From positions 19,842,501 to 19,902,500 of the forward strand of contig NC_079880.1 in NCBI RefSeq assembly GCF_029227915.1: a DNA stretch of 60,000 nt. Direction: 5' to 3'. Positions 25,171 through 35,037 of the stretch are shown piece after piece; position 1 is the first letter of the stretch, and each line of letters starts with the position of its first letter. Source of the stretch: Hydractinia symbiolongicarpus (taxonomy: Eukaryota; Cnidaria; Hydrozoa; Anthoathecata; Hydractiniidae). The position numbers and the translations under genes were made by a program. The notes below the pieces were generated by a model. The model worked only from the letters and a program-made list of their open reading frames with translations, did not search any database and was not told the origin of the DNA.

Positions 25171-28100
25171 TTAGAATTTGCCAAATACATTAGAGATGGA
25201 AGTCTTAAACGAAAGCAGACTTCCATCACAGGTCACTTGGTCTGGAAGATTATTCCACACTTTTGCAGCTCTAAATGGGAAGGCTTTTTTGCCAAATTCC
25301 GTGTTGACCAAGGGAAGTGTGAACCTGTTTTTTGAAGCTCCTCTTGTTTGATGATTATGACAGTTTTTTGTCAAAAGGAATTTTGAGCGCATGTAATCAG
25401 GAGCAATGTGATTCATGGCTTTAAAAACTAATATGGCATCGTTTTTGATGAGTAAATTATTCATTGAATATTCCCTCTCTTTCCCAAGAAAGGTACGGAC
25501 ACATTTTAATCGTTTTTCTAGTTTTCCCAATCTACCTTGGGTGGCACAAGCCCATGCCGAGGAGCAGTAGTTGAAATATGGCATGACAAGTGCATTAATT
25601 AAAAGGTTTTTTGTGTGAGGTGTTAAACAGGATGCAATGGTTCTAATTTTAGAATATTTAATTAGTATTTTTCTATTTATGTCATTAATGTGCTTTTCCC
25701 ATTGCATTTTTTGATCAAATGTTACCCCAAGATATTTAACTTTTTCGCTCCTCTTCAAAGGAATACCCATATAGTTGATAGTTTTGTTCTCAACTTTTTT
25801 TAACTGGCTGTGGTTGCCGAAAAAGATTGTTTCAGTTTTGTCCGTATTAATAGTCATTTTGTTATTATTCAGCCAGAGGTCGACTTGCAAAAGTTCTAAC
25901 TCGACCTGGGAGACAAGGGTATCCAAGTTTTTATGAGACGAAATAATTATTGTATCATCCGCATATAGATGGTGGTAGTTTGAATTGATGACAGATTTTA
26001 AGTCATCAATATACAAAAGAAAGAGCAGGGGCCCCAACACAGATCCCTGCGGCACCCCAAAAGCGTCTTCATGAAGCAGATCTGATCCTGTGTCGTTTAC
26101 AAGAGTCAGCTGCATTCGGTCCGTTAAGTAGGACTCGAACCAGTCAAAGGCAGCATCTCTGATGCCAAAACACCATAGTTTTTTTAACAAAATTTTATGA
26201 TCAACAGTGTCAAAAGCTTTTTTAAGGTCAATGAGCACAGCACAAACAAAGTTATGTTGGTCGAGCTCAGTAAGAATAAAATCAGAGACATCGACTACTG
26301 CAGTTTCTGTGGAAAAGAGTTTTCGAAATCCGGACTGTCTGTCATTCAGGAAGTTGTGCTCAGAAATAAAATGAGACATTTGCTCATGCACTAACTTTTC
26401 AAAAATTTTCATAGGAATTGGCAAAATGGAGATAGGCCGATAATTAGTAGGATCTGTTTTATTGCCACTTTTAAAAATAGGCGAGACCCTTTTAGTCTTC
26501 CAACATTTAGGTACATAACCAGTAAATAAAGATTTGTTGAAAAGACTTGATAAATAAATACTTAAAACTGACGAACCTGCTTTTAGCAGTCGTGAACCAA
26601 TTCCGTCCAAGCCTGTAGCTTTATTAAGTTTTAGTGATCTAATTATTTTTTCGACACTTTTGGTCTCAATACGAGCCCACCGAAAATCGTGTCTGCTAAC
26701 AGGTGGATTAACATTAGTAGTGTCAGAAGAAAATTTAGAGGCTAGTTTTGCACCAACACTGACAAAAAATGAATTGAATGTGTTGGAAATTTCTTTTGGG
26801 TGAGAAGTTTCTGTACCATCGTTTTGGACTACTCGTTTTATCGAGGTAGTATTGCCTGACTTATCAGGAACCAGTTTTTTTAGGGTTTTCCAAAGTTGTT
26901 TTGGCCGTTTTTGAAAGTCCTGCAAAACGTCATTATAGTACTCGTTTTTGAGTCGATTTTTGAGACCTATTACCTGGTTCCTTTTTTGTTTGAAAGCTTC
27001 CCAGTCTATGATGGATTTTGTTTTTGATGCTTTCCGTTTCAAGAAGTCTCTTTCTTTGATGGCTATTATTAATTCATCAGTGACCCATGCCTCAACACGG
27101 CCAGAAAATCTATGTGTTTTGAAAGGGGCATGTTTGTCAGCCACTGTTTTAACATTTTTATTCAGTTTCTCACATGCTTTATCAAGGTCATCATAATTAT
27201 TAAAATATGACCAGTCTAAATTCCTGAGGTCTTTCAGAAAAGCCTCTTCACTGAAGTTCTTGTAGCTACGAACCTTGCATGTTTTAGGTTCAAATTTTGG
27301 CCTTTTGAATTTTCTGATCACATAAACTAAATTATGATCACTGATGCCTAAATCCATGACACCAGTTTTAGAAATACAAGAACTGTTAGAAAGTATCAAG
27401 TCTATAAGAGTGCTACTATTTTCAGTAACACGAGTTGGCTCCGTAATATGTTGTTTTAGGAAAAGAGTGGAGCATAATTCCTTTATTTTGGAGGAGAGAG
27501 CATATTTTGAAAGCATGTTACAGTTAAAATCTCCCAAGATAAAAACTTCTTTCTCTTCTGGGAGCTTGTTAAAACACTGTTTAAAATGAGTACACAGGTT
27601 TTCGGTACTCTGCAAATCACTACCTCCAGGTGGCCTGTAAACCCCACATACGTAAATAGGTTTAGTTTTTTTCAGGCACACTTTCACCCATAGTGATTCA
27701 ACATTTTCGAAGTAAAGGTGTTTCAAAAGGTGGCTATCCAAGTTTTCATTAACAAAAATTAGAACACCCCCACCTCGTCTATTCCGATCATTCCTATAAC
27801 AAACATAGCCATCAATTTTAACGTCATTGTCAGTGATGGTGTCATCAATTTTGGTTTCACAGATGGAGAATACATCAAGTTTTGTTTGATGTAGCAGAAG
27901 TTTAACATAGTCTAGTTTGGATGACAGACTATTAATGTTGAGATGGGCCATTTTTAAGCCCTTCCCATTTCTGATTGCCTCAAAATCAAAGTTTTCATCA
28001 ATAGTAATATTGATGTTGTCCGGAATTTCGTCACCAAATGACTCCTCATTAGCAAAGGGCAAATTACGAGAAAGACAGGGACTGCAAACGAAAAACAGTT

Positions 28101-28683
28101 TATCTTCAGGAGTCTTCATAAATTGTTGATATTTTTTATCAGAAATACGCTCACATTTTTTATGAGCCCATAATCCACACTTGTCACAAGAAAGTGCTTT
28201 GTGTGTTTTTGCCACAGGTTTTAAGCATGAAGAACAGGGATACTTAACAGGACCTGGGTTGAGGCAGATGTCCCCTGACAAGAGGATTAAAAAATAGAAA
28301 TACTTGTGCCTGCTTGGCTTAAGTTTTGATAAAGCCATTAATTTTAATTGGAGAGTGAGCTGGCTTTCAGAAACTCTATTGCAGGCATCAAGTGAAGAGA
28401 TAGAAAAGAAACTCCTATCTAGTCGACTCATTTCGTTGTTGTTGGGTGAGCTACTTTTGAACGAAGGTTTTGTATTGCTCAAAAATACAACGAACACAAA
28501 AATCAGTTTTAGCGTAAATGTGGGGTTTCCTACCTGAGTAAAGTTATTTTTAAGTCGTAGAGAGATCATTCTACGGTTATGTGCTCTTCCAAAACTATGT
28601 TTGAAGGATCTGAGGCAAGCCCATTTCCTTACGATGTTACACAGAAGGAGCAGCAGGAACCCACAACACAGCAAAGCTACCAT
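25171..28683 (-). CDS. LINE polyprotein: 2A-like peptide, PHD finger, AP endonuclease, reverse transcriptase
   Basis: An uninterrupted frame of 1,170 residues from the first ATG (28683). The frame stays open further upstream through TTG and the T-run, so this start is a choice. Order: a hydrophobic N-terminus (residues 1-15); a second hydrophobic stretch followed by GDICLNPGP (about 137-145), which resembles a 2A ribosome-skipping peptide; a PHD-like zinc finger with Cys/His spacing C150-C153...H-C...C-C; an APE-type endonuclease from MAHLNINSL (about 245) with SICETK, YRPPGG, GDFN (about 384) and SDHNLV (about 448); and a reverse transcriptase with LNKATGLDGI (about 686), NYRPISILP, LIDLKKAFDTVDH (about 817), GVPQGSVLGP (about 876) and catalytic YADD (about 907). 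It ends with the usual WNNLPDQV motif. The protein nicks target DNA and copies its own RNA. All key catalytic residues I can check are present. Confidence 0.92.
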   Translation of the reverse strand: MVALLCCGFLLLLLCNIVRKWACLRSFKHSFGRAHNRRMISLRLKNNFTQVGNPTFTLKLIFVFVVFLSNTKPSFKSSSPNNNEMSRLDRSFFSISSLDACNRVSESQLTLQLKLMALSKLKPSRHKYFYFLILLSGDICLNPGPVKYPCSSCLKPVAKTHKALSCDKCGLWAHKKCERISDKKYQQFMKTPEDKLFFVCSPCLSRNLPFANEESFGDEIPDNINITIDENFDFEAIRNGKGLKMAHLNINSLSSKLDYVKLLLHQTKLDVFSICETKIDDTITDNDVKIDGYVCYRNDRNRRGGGVLIFVNENLDSHLLKHLYFENVESLWVKVCLKKTKPIYVCGVYRPPGGSDLQSTENLCTHFKQCFNKLPEEKEVFILGDFNCNMLSKYALSSKIKELCSTLFLKQHITEPTRVTENSSTLIDLILSNSSCISKTGVMDLGISDHNLVYVIRKFKRPKFEPKTCKVRSYKNFSEEAFLKDLRNLDWSYFNNYDDLDKACEKLNKNVKTVADKHAPFKTHRFSGRVEAWVTDELIIAIKERDFLKRKASKTKSIIDWEAFKQKRNQVIGLKNRLKNEYYNDVLQDFQKRPKQLWKTLKKLVPDKSGNTTSIKRVVQNDGTETSHPKEISNTFNSFFVSVGAKLASKFSSDTTNVNPPVSRHDFRWARIETKSVEKIIRSLKLNKATGLDGIGSRLLKAGSSVLSIYLSSLFNKSLFTGYVPKCWKTKRVSPIFKSGNKTDPTNYRPISILPIPMKIFEKLVHEQMSHFISEHNFLNDRQSGFRKLFSTETAVVDVSDFILTELDQHNFVCAVLIDLKKAFDTVDHKILLKKLWCFGIRDAAFDWFESYLTDRMQLTLVNDTGSDLLHEDAFGVPQGSVLGPLLFLLYIDDLKSVINSNYHHLYADDTIIISSHKNLDTLVSQVELELLQVDLWLNNNKMTINTDKTETIFFGNHSQLKKVENKTINYMGIPLKRSEKVKYLGVTFDQKMQWEKHINDINRKILIKYSKIRTIASCLTPHTKNLLINALVMPYFNYCSSAWACATQGRLGKLEKRLKCVRTFLGKEREYSMNNLLIKNDAILVFKAMNHIAPDYMRSKFLLTKNCHNHQTRGASKNRFTLPLVNTEFGKKAFPFRAAKVWNNLPDQVTCDGSLLSFKTSISNVFGKF

Positions 28684-28734
28684 ATTAGATGATAGATGGA
28701 TAAAAAACTGACTGGGATAAAAACAATTTATTAA

Positions 28735-28735
<1 letters not shown>

Positions 28736-28783
<48 letters not shown>
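28736..28783. repeat. 48-bp A homopolymer at the 5' edge of the LINE
   Basis: An uninterrupted run of A abuts the LINE at the end opposite to its 3' tail. It is therefore not the tail of that element. It could be a target-site A-run, the tail of something inserted on the plus strand, or an assembly artefact in a homopolymer. Confidence 0.9.
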
Positions 28784-28785
<2 letters not shown>

Positions 28786-29621
28786 TACAAAACAACAAAT
28801 TAAAGAAATGAAAAGATATAAATGAAGTAAAGAAGGCAGTACAGTATATAATAAATCAAAAAGGACTTAGCTGTCAAAGCAGGAGCTCTTCAAGCTTTAG
28901 TCTTCTTTTTTCTTTCTTCGACTTAGCGCGCCAAGACCGGAGCGTTTTAGATACGTCCGACCTCAACGAGAGCTAAGCACGGAATCAATATCCTAATCGA
29001 ACGCGTGCATATAATACTATAACTTATTCTCAACAAGTTAGCATTTTTTCAAAGACACAACATTTTATTTTTATCATGCCCAGAAATTCAGCCTCACCCA
29101 TCCGAAAATCAAGGCTGCATGTAAATGCGATCCCCACAACAGAGAAAGTGAAATTCAAAATAAGAAGGTATTGTCTTGTACTTGTAATTTTAATCTTAGA
29201 ATCTGTATACTGTATACTGTATGTAGACTTTATAGCTTAGTTCATTAGAATATATTTTGATTTCGAAAGTTTATGTTCTAAGCTGCTAGCTAGCTGCTCT
29301 TCCAGAAAATGCAGGACAGCCACATCAACTTCACATTTAGGAAGCGATTTTTTATATTTCCAATACCCTGTATCGCAGCATAATTTAGGCATACGGGAGA
29401 AAGGTAAATTTTTCCCCTGGTCTCATTATCATTTCATGTTAGCTTAGTTTTGCATGGATTTAAATAATGACCTGCTCTAGTAGTTAGGGTTAGTTAAAAA
29501 CATAAATTCTACTTCATATGTTGCTACCATATTTTCAAACATTTAAAGGGAAACTGCAATAACTATCAAGTTATTATTTTTTGTTAAATACGAAAAGCAT
29601 AACAAAATAAAAACAATTTCT
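28784..29621. other. Intergenic DNA between LINE and SINE
   Basis: No coding exon is recognised. A slightly richer stretch at about 28890-29000 has no frame or RNA fold I can name. Confidence 0.4.
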
Positions 29622-29965
29622 TAGATTAGTGGTTATAGCTCTCGTACTCTGTGCGGGAGACCGGGGTTTGATTCCTCTTGGCGGCGATTCAACATGGGCG
29701 AGTGAATGTTACCATAGCCCCGGGTTAACCCAAGCCATGTGAGGGAAATTAGGGAGATGACACACTGTGTGGGCCGTTGGATGTTGCCGGGAGTTGTCTA
29801 GTAGAGCATGGGCCCTAATTGGATCTGTGTAGCTCAAAATGAGCATTAAATACTCTATGACTCTCCATCTAAGCCATGGCTCCTCCTGAAAATAATAGAC
29901 AGGGTATATCCCTCGATATTTGTGAGGCTAGCCATGTAAATAATGCACATCTATCTATCTATCTT
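29622..29965 (+). mobile_element. tRNA-derived SINE with LINE-like 3' end
   Basis: The head carries an A-box-like TAGTGGTTATAGC (29628-29640) and a B-box GGTTTGATTCC (29665-29675), which form an internal RNA polymerase III promoter. A body of about 230 bp follows, more GC-rich than its surroundings. The 3' end reads GAGGCTAGCCATGTAAATAA, then (ATCT)n at about 29949-29964. The GGCTAGCCA...TAAATA block matches the 3' end of the LINE at 24957-24985, so the SINE probably borrows that LINE's reverse transcriptase. Confidence 0.75.
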
Positions 29966-30030
29966 TGTTTTTCCTATTTACCTTCACAACTTTCTCTTAA
30001 AAAAACACCAGCCAGGGTCAATTTTATTCA

Positions 30031-30384
30031 AGGCTTAAATACATGGTAAGGTTAAACGGACTGTTTAGATGTAAGAAAAAACCTATAAGTTTAGTTGCTG
30101 GTAATACACCTGTCTACACGTTAAGATGAAATGTTCAAGTTTTTTTAACACTAGTACTGGTTTTGATTAGAAACCGAAAAATATGCTCAAATCTTTAGTT
30201 TAAACAATAGCTCATTAATCATTCTGTTAATTTTAATAAACAAAACTTAGCAAAAGTTAAACATGTCCAACTTTTAAAAAAACTTATAAAACTGAAAAAA
30301 GTTGTTACATCTTTCCTGTTTACACAGTAAGTTTTTTTATCTTACATTGAAACGGTCCGTTTAAACTTACTGTGTATTTTAGCC
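30031..30384. repeat. MITE-like palindrome
   Basis: The arm at 30031-30078 (GGCTTAAATACATGGTAAGG, then AAACGGACTGTTT and ATGTAAGA) is repeated inverted at 30337-30384, where the minus strand reads GGCTAAAATACACAGTAAG, AAACGGACCGTTT and ATGTAAGA. Inside, 30321-30334 and 30363-30376 are perfect inverted copies of a 14-mer. There is no ORF. The outer target duplication is not resolved. Confidence 0.55.
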
Positions 30385-30445
30385 TTTAGGACCTTAATGT
30401 AAACTTTTAGGATTAAAATAGGTAACCACCAATTTTCACACAACA

Positions 30446-31160
30446 ACCAGATCACCAGAAGTAAATGAGCAGTCTATACAGAAGGGCCAGAGAACCGACA
30501 GCGAACGAACAGAGAAAGCAGAGGACTGACTGCAAATGAACTTGAAACTCTGTACCGGAGATCAGCCTTACTCTAAACAAGAAGGAATATATTTCACGTT
30601 AACCTGCCAGGGTGTGATCTTACAACTTTTCGCACTGAAGCAAACGCTGTACACTCTTTTTTATAAGAACCAGTACAATCTTGCTATTTTATTTTATGAG
30701 CATTTTTCAGGCAGATTTGTTCAAATTTTATTCCAGGTAATAAGAACACAAATTAAAAATTTAGCCTTGAGTGTTTATATGACAAAAATGTTCATGAATG
30801 CAATTTAGTCTTATTTCTAGGTGAGAAAATCGCAAGCAAAAAGGATTATAGATTAAAAGGATTACAAAAAGGCCCCAAGCAGTTTAGCAGGTCAGCCCCT
30901 GACTCAACCCATGTTGCTTACTTTGTGTTTTTGTATCAGTTTTGAAATAATCCCATGCTCTTCGTCACAACGCATTGTGCATATTTAGTGTGTGGTTGCT
31001 TTGCAATGTTTTTAGTCTAAATGATGACATCCGTTTGTTCTCCTTTCCCTACGTTTTTTTCTCTAATAGTATTATTTTTTGGACTGCACTGTCACCATAC
31101 TGCTGGTTTTCTGGTCGTTCTGCATAGACTGCTCATTAGCTGCTGGTTCTCTGGTAGTTA
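30446..31160. repeat. Inverted pair of about 65 bp, unknown element
   Basis: The block containing TGAGCAGTCTATACAG at 30446-30513 is found inverted at 31092-31160, where the minus strand reads TGAGCAGTCTATGCAG, flanked by ACCAGAGAACC words. About 580 bp of non-coding sequence lie between. It may be the ends of an old DNA element or two copies of one repeat. Confidence 0.4.
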
Positions 31161-32805
31161 AGCAACTGTGATCTTTTAACTTTTAAAAATAAATCAACTG
31201 CATCTTTGCAACATCTTTACATTGCCCCCTTGTGCTTAAAAATAAAGAGTACATGTATGTCGTCCTGTGCTGCTTAAAATAAAAAGTTCTGTGAAAGATT
31301 GATTGATGATGTTACTGACATATCTAATTTCCAGGTCAACCAAAATTTAGAAGAATTGCTGAGCCAATATAAAGTTATTCAAACACAAGTAATACCAGTT
31401 TTTGATCCTAGATAAATGCTATATACCCTGCTGACTGTTTTGTTTATTTCAAATTTGATGTTTTTATTTATATGCTTTGAACTGGCAGAAGATTTTCAAC
31501 TTGACAGAACATAATATTGAACACTTATTAAAGAGAATGAGGAAAGCAAGTTTAAAACCAAAACGTTAGGAGACCTGGGACAAACAAACAAGTGTCATTT
31601 TGGCAAAAAATCTATGTTAATCAATTCATCTTTATAATATCTATGCATTAATAATGTTTGAATGCACATCCCTTAACAGGTCTAAAGTTACAGATGACAC
31701 AAAATGTCAAAATTTGCTATTACTTAAATATGACATCATAATTTATTCACCATAATTAAATCTGAAATTCTTGAAATGTAAATATCTTGTTTTAAATATC
31801 TTAAACCGACTTGTTAACCAACTCTTTAAGCTCTATATTATTTATATTTTATACTTTAGGTATAAAATGATTGGACTATATATAATTTTTTATCACTAAA
31901 AAGTTTTATCACTGAAAATTTTATGATTTTCACCTTTTTAGCAATTCTTCATAGCTGGTTTATAAAATCTAAAAAAAATATAAAAAATAGAGAATAATAC
32001 GTCTGCAAAAACCATGTCAGCATTTTATGTCAATCATTTACCTAGTTTAGTCATTGTGTCAAGTTTTATAGTTAGTGGCGTTTGTCCTTCCTTGAGTTCA
32101 ATAGGAATGGTAAAATTAACCATCACTTTAAAACTATACCCAGAATAAAAGTAGGGTTAAAAATTTATCAACACAGAAAACTATGATTTGTTTTTTTTTC
32201 ACTTTGATTGATTTTTTCACTTTCCCCAAACATTGTTTACATACTTAATATATTATATATTGCGTTATGTGTATTGTAGCTATTATTGTATTGAAAAAAT
32301 TTTTATAAAAAGTTTGAAACACTCAAGAAGGGAAAGAAATAGAGAAGGGAAATTTAAATTCGAAATGTTGTGGTTCCAAAAGATAAAGAAAACATTACAA
32401 CAAAAAGAAATATAACAGTAATTTTGCTACATTAAACCTGCAATGCAGATGTTTAAATGTGAATAATCTTCAGAACGAAAAGAGCTTTTTTATAAAAATA
32501 AAAATCATGTAATCAACTTTTTAGGCTCTATATTATAAGTCCAACGTCATTTTATAACTTGGATTCCCTTTTACTAAGCATCCTTGTTATTTCTATCCTC
32601 ATGTTTTTTCTAATATAATCCATTTAACGCTAACAGTCTGTATGTGTTTGTGTTTTCCACTTTCTGCAAAAATATTATATTTGCGAAATAGTTTTTGAAG
32701 TATTATAGTATCCTTAAGGGAAGAAATGAATGTGAAATTAGTGTTTCCAAATTTTACTTGTATTTGTGAACTTAAATTTTGATATCGTGAAACAAGGGTC
32801 ATGTT

Positions 32806-32846
<41 letters not shown>

Positions 32847-33628
32847 ACTTTACTTCATTTTTTGTATTAATTAAGGAAAAAGTTACACAATTGAGGTTAC
32901 TATTTTAGTTGTAATTGCTTTTAGTTTGGGCTTTTATGTTTTATTGTAACAATTTGTGTAATTATTCTTTATTTTTTTGTTTCACATTTTTGTGGGAATT
33001 TTTTACGCAAGGTTGATGTGTCCACAGTAATTTTACCATAATTTAACAATGTAAGTATGCATGTAAGACAAAAAACATTATTCAATGACATGTTTAGTGC
33101 TTTTCTGGGTACTGGACTGTCAAAGAAGTCACGTCAATGGGAGTTAGCAACTCAAGCTTTGCAGTGCTTCACACTACTGTATATTGATATGTGATATATA
33201 TTTATACTTTTTTGATGTATAAGGTGCCCGTATCGTTACACTGGTACCAAACACCAACTGGCCATTCGCTAACTAATAAACACCTGTTTTAAATATTAGT
33301 AACTCTCTCTTCATATTCTGTTTCACTGAAAAACTACCTAATGTGTTTTTATACATTGTTTGGTAAGGTATTTCTGCTACAGAAAAATCAGCCTAAAATA
33401 GTTGGATTTATATTTCTTCATTTTACACACTGATTCATCAAACATAAAAAAATACAAAAATGTAAATTTACTTCAGCATTTTTATAGGTTCCCTCGTTGG
33501 ACATAATTTCTAAATTTCCAATGATTCAACATAATGTCTATAAGTGCATTCATCTTTATTATTATGTATTACATTTTTGTATTACTAGCTTAAAAAAGTA
33601 AAAATGATACAGTTTAACAATATCAGTG
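31161..33628. other. AT-rich DNA with a T30 run
   Basis: I see no coding exon. A homopolymer of 30 T lies at 32815-32844. Other short frames in this stretch have no recognisable domain. Confidence 0.4.
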
Positions 33629-33834
33629 TTAAGAAAGTTTTGAAGATTCTGATGCGGTTTTAATTGTCGAAGGTGAAAGTATACTTGGATTTGCATCACC
33701 TCTTTTTAAAGCCATGTTGTCATTAAACTTTAAAGAAGGAAGAGAGAAGGTGATACATCTTCCCGGAAAAAGCAGACTATCGATATCGATGCTATTAAAT
33801 CTCATTTATCCGTCCAATTTTATAAAAATAACAG
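33629..33834 (+). pseudogene. BTB/POZ exon (damaged)
   Basis: The frame from GAA at 33642 reads EDSDAVLIVEGE, then ILGFASPLFKAMLS, KEGREKVIHLPGKS and LLNLIYPSNFIKIT. This is the first two-thirds of a BTB/POZ dimerisation domain. It ends at a GT donor in phase 1 (33834). Compared with the paralogue at 45508, the THFHAH-type stretch before ILGF is missing (EDETFHAHSN versus EGES), and an in-frame TAA lies just before the exon with no start codon. It joins in perfect phase to the BTB/BACK exon at 52761 (ITE-YSSCKGLLEL), which suggests both once belonged to one gene now split by about 19 kb of transposons. I consider it a relic, though a live gene with an unseen upstream exon is possible. Confidence 0.65.
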
Positions 33835-34497
33835 GTTTGTTTTCTTGTTCATTGATCTTCAAGTGTAATGTGCGTAATAAAGCAGACATAAAGTAACCAC
33901 AAAAATAACAATAGATCACATGTCTGTCTATCCATCTGGCTGTCTCTGTCTGTTTTAAATTCAGACAAACCACTTTTTCAAATAGTTTACTCTCTGGAAA
34001 TATTGTTTGGATATTGAAGCGTACAAAATTAATATTGGATGCAATATTTCTCGCAAAGGCACACCAGGAAAGCTTGGAATTGACTAATTAACTAATCGTG
34101 AAAACGTTTTAATACCTTTAATGTGTTTTTTATTGCAGATATTTCTTTTAAATAGTGCTATCCTATCTTATTGCATATTGTTTGTACTTATAACCAAAGA
34201 AACTTGAATTGATCTATTATTAATCGAAAACATAATTTTTTACACTTCTTCATACTTCTCACCATAAGTTTGCCTTTCAACTATCACTTTAAGAAAGAAA
34301 CCATCTTCTCAAATGATAATATTTAGACATTTAGACATTTTGACATTTTATTCACTCAGTACTCTTTCAAAACATTTTTTTTTCGTTACGAAACACTATG
34401 TGGTTACTATATTTTCTTTAATTTTGGATTATTCATGCTGTCCAATATTACTAGAACTTGCAAATGAGTATGATTGATGCAAACAAATTGATGATTA
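33835..34497. other. AT-rich DNA between BTB exon and hAT-like element
   Basis: No coding sequence is recognised. It would be intron if the BTB exons at 33629 and 52761 are one gene. Confidence 0.4.
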
Positions 34498-34680
34498 CAG
34501 GTGCGGATCCAGGGTTAGTCAGATAAGTCGCGTGACTAAGTGTAAATTTGACGAAAAATGTTAGCCAAGCGAAGATGTCGACGATCAAGGCGTTGCAAAC
34601 GGAGGGCGTTAAAAATTGTAATTTTTTTACGGCGAAAAGCCATGGTTCACAGCCCTCTCCAATTCGCCTATAGCGATGTT

Positions 34681-34860
34681 GACGTCAAAGTTGTGACGTC
34701 GCTACCATATAGACTGAGAGGGTTGCAAATTATAGCTTACAGATTTTGACTGATTCATTTTGACTAATCAGTCACTCAGTCAGTCAAAAATCAAATAGCT
34801 ATGGCCCGCAACCCTCCCCATCTCACCTAAGGGGCCTGTGACGTCAAAATCGTGACGTAA
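34681..34860. repeat. Imperfect palindrome inside the hAT-like element
   Basis: The left arm GACGTCA...GTGACGTC...GAGGGTTGC...ATAGCT...GATTTTGACTGA is followed closely by TCAGTCAAAAATC...ATAGCTAT...GCAACCCTCC...GTGACGTCA. The transcript or single strand could form a long hairpin. It is probably a subterminal hairpin of the element or a nested palindromic repeat. Confidence 0.55.
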
Positions 34861-35037
34861 TTTTCACACTCTATGCGTAGTCCAACAATATGTGGCCCGC
34901 AGCCGGCGAAGGAAATTTAGGTTCCGTTTTGCGTGGTTACTGATAACCTGTTAGGCTATAGTTTTAACTCCCATCCGTCAGGATTAGTCAAAGACTCACG
35001 CCTTTTGGCTTGGATTCTTTCCGTACTATTATTGATT

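Larger units (their letters stand above)
24926..28737 (-). mobile_element. Near-complete CR1/L2-type LINE
   Basis: The element reads on the minus strand. It has one long ORF (28683-25171), a 3' UTR of about 200 bp, a terminal GGGCTAGCCACTTTAAATAT and a (TTA)n microsatellite tail. Microsatellite rather than poly-A tails are usual in the CR1 and L2 clades. The 5' side abuts a 48-bp A-run (T-run in element sense), so a true 5' UTR cannot be seen and the copy may be slightly 5'-truncated. No inactivating change is visible in the ORF, so the insertion is recent. I could not identify a target-site duplication. Confidence 0.85.

Noticed and set aside
28684-28737. Start of the LINE ORF at 28737
   Set aside because: The codon there is TTG next to a T-run. 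The first ATG is at 28683.
29622-29700. tRNA gene
   Set aside because: A- and B-boxes are present but no acceptor stem or cloverleaf, and a SINE body with microsatellite tail follows.
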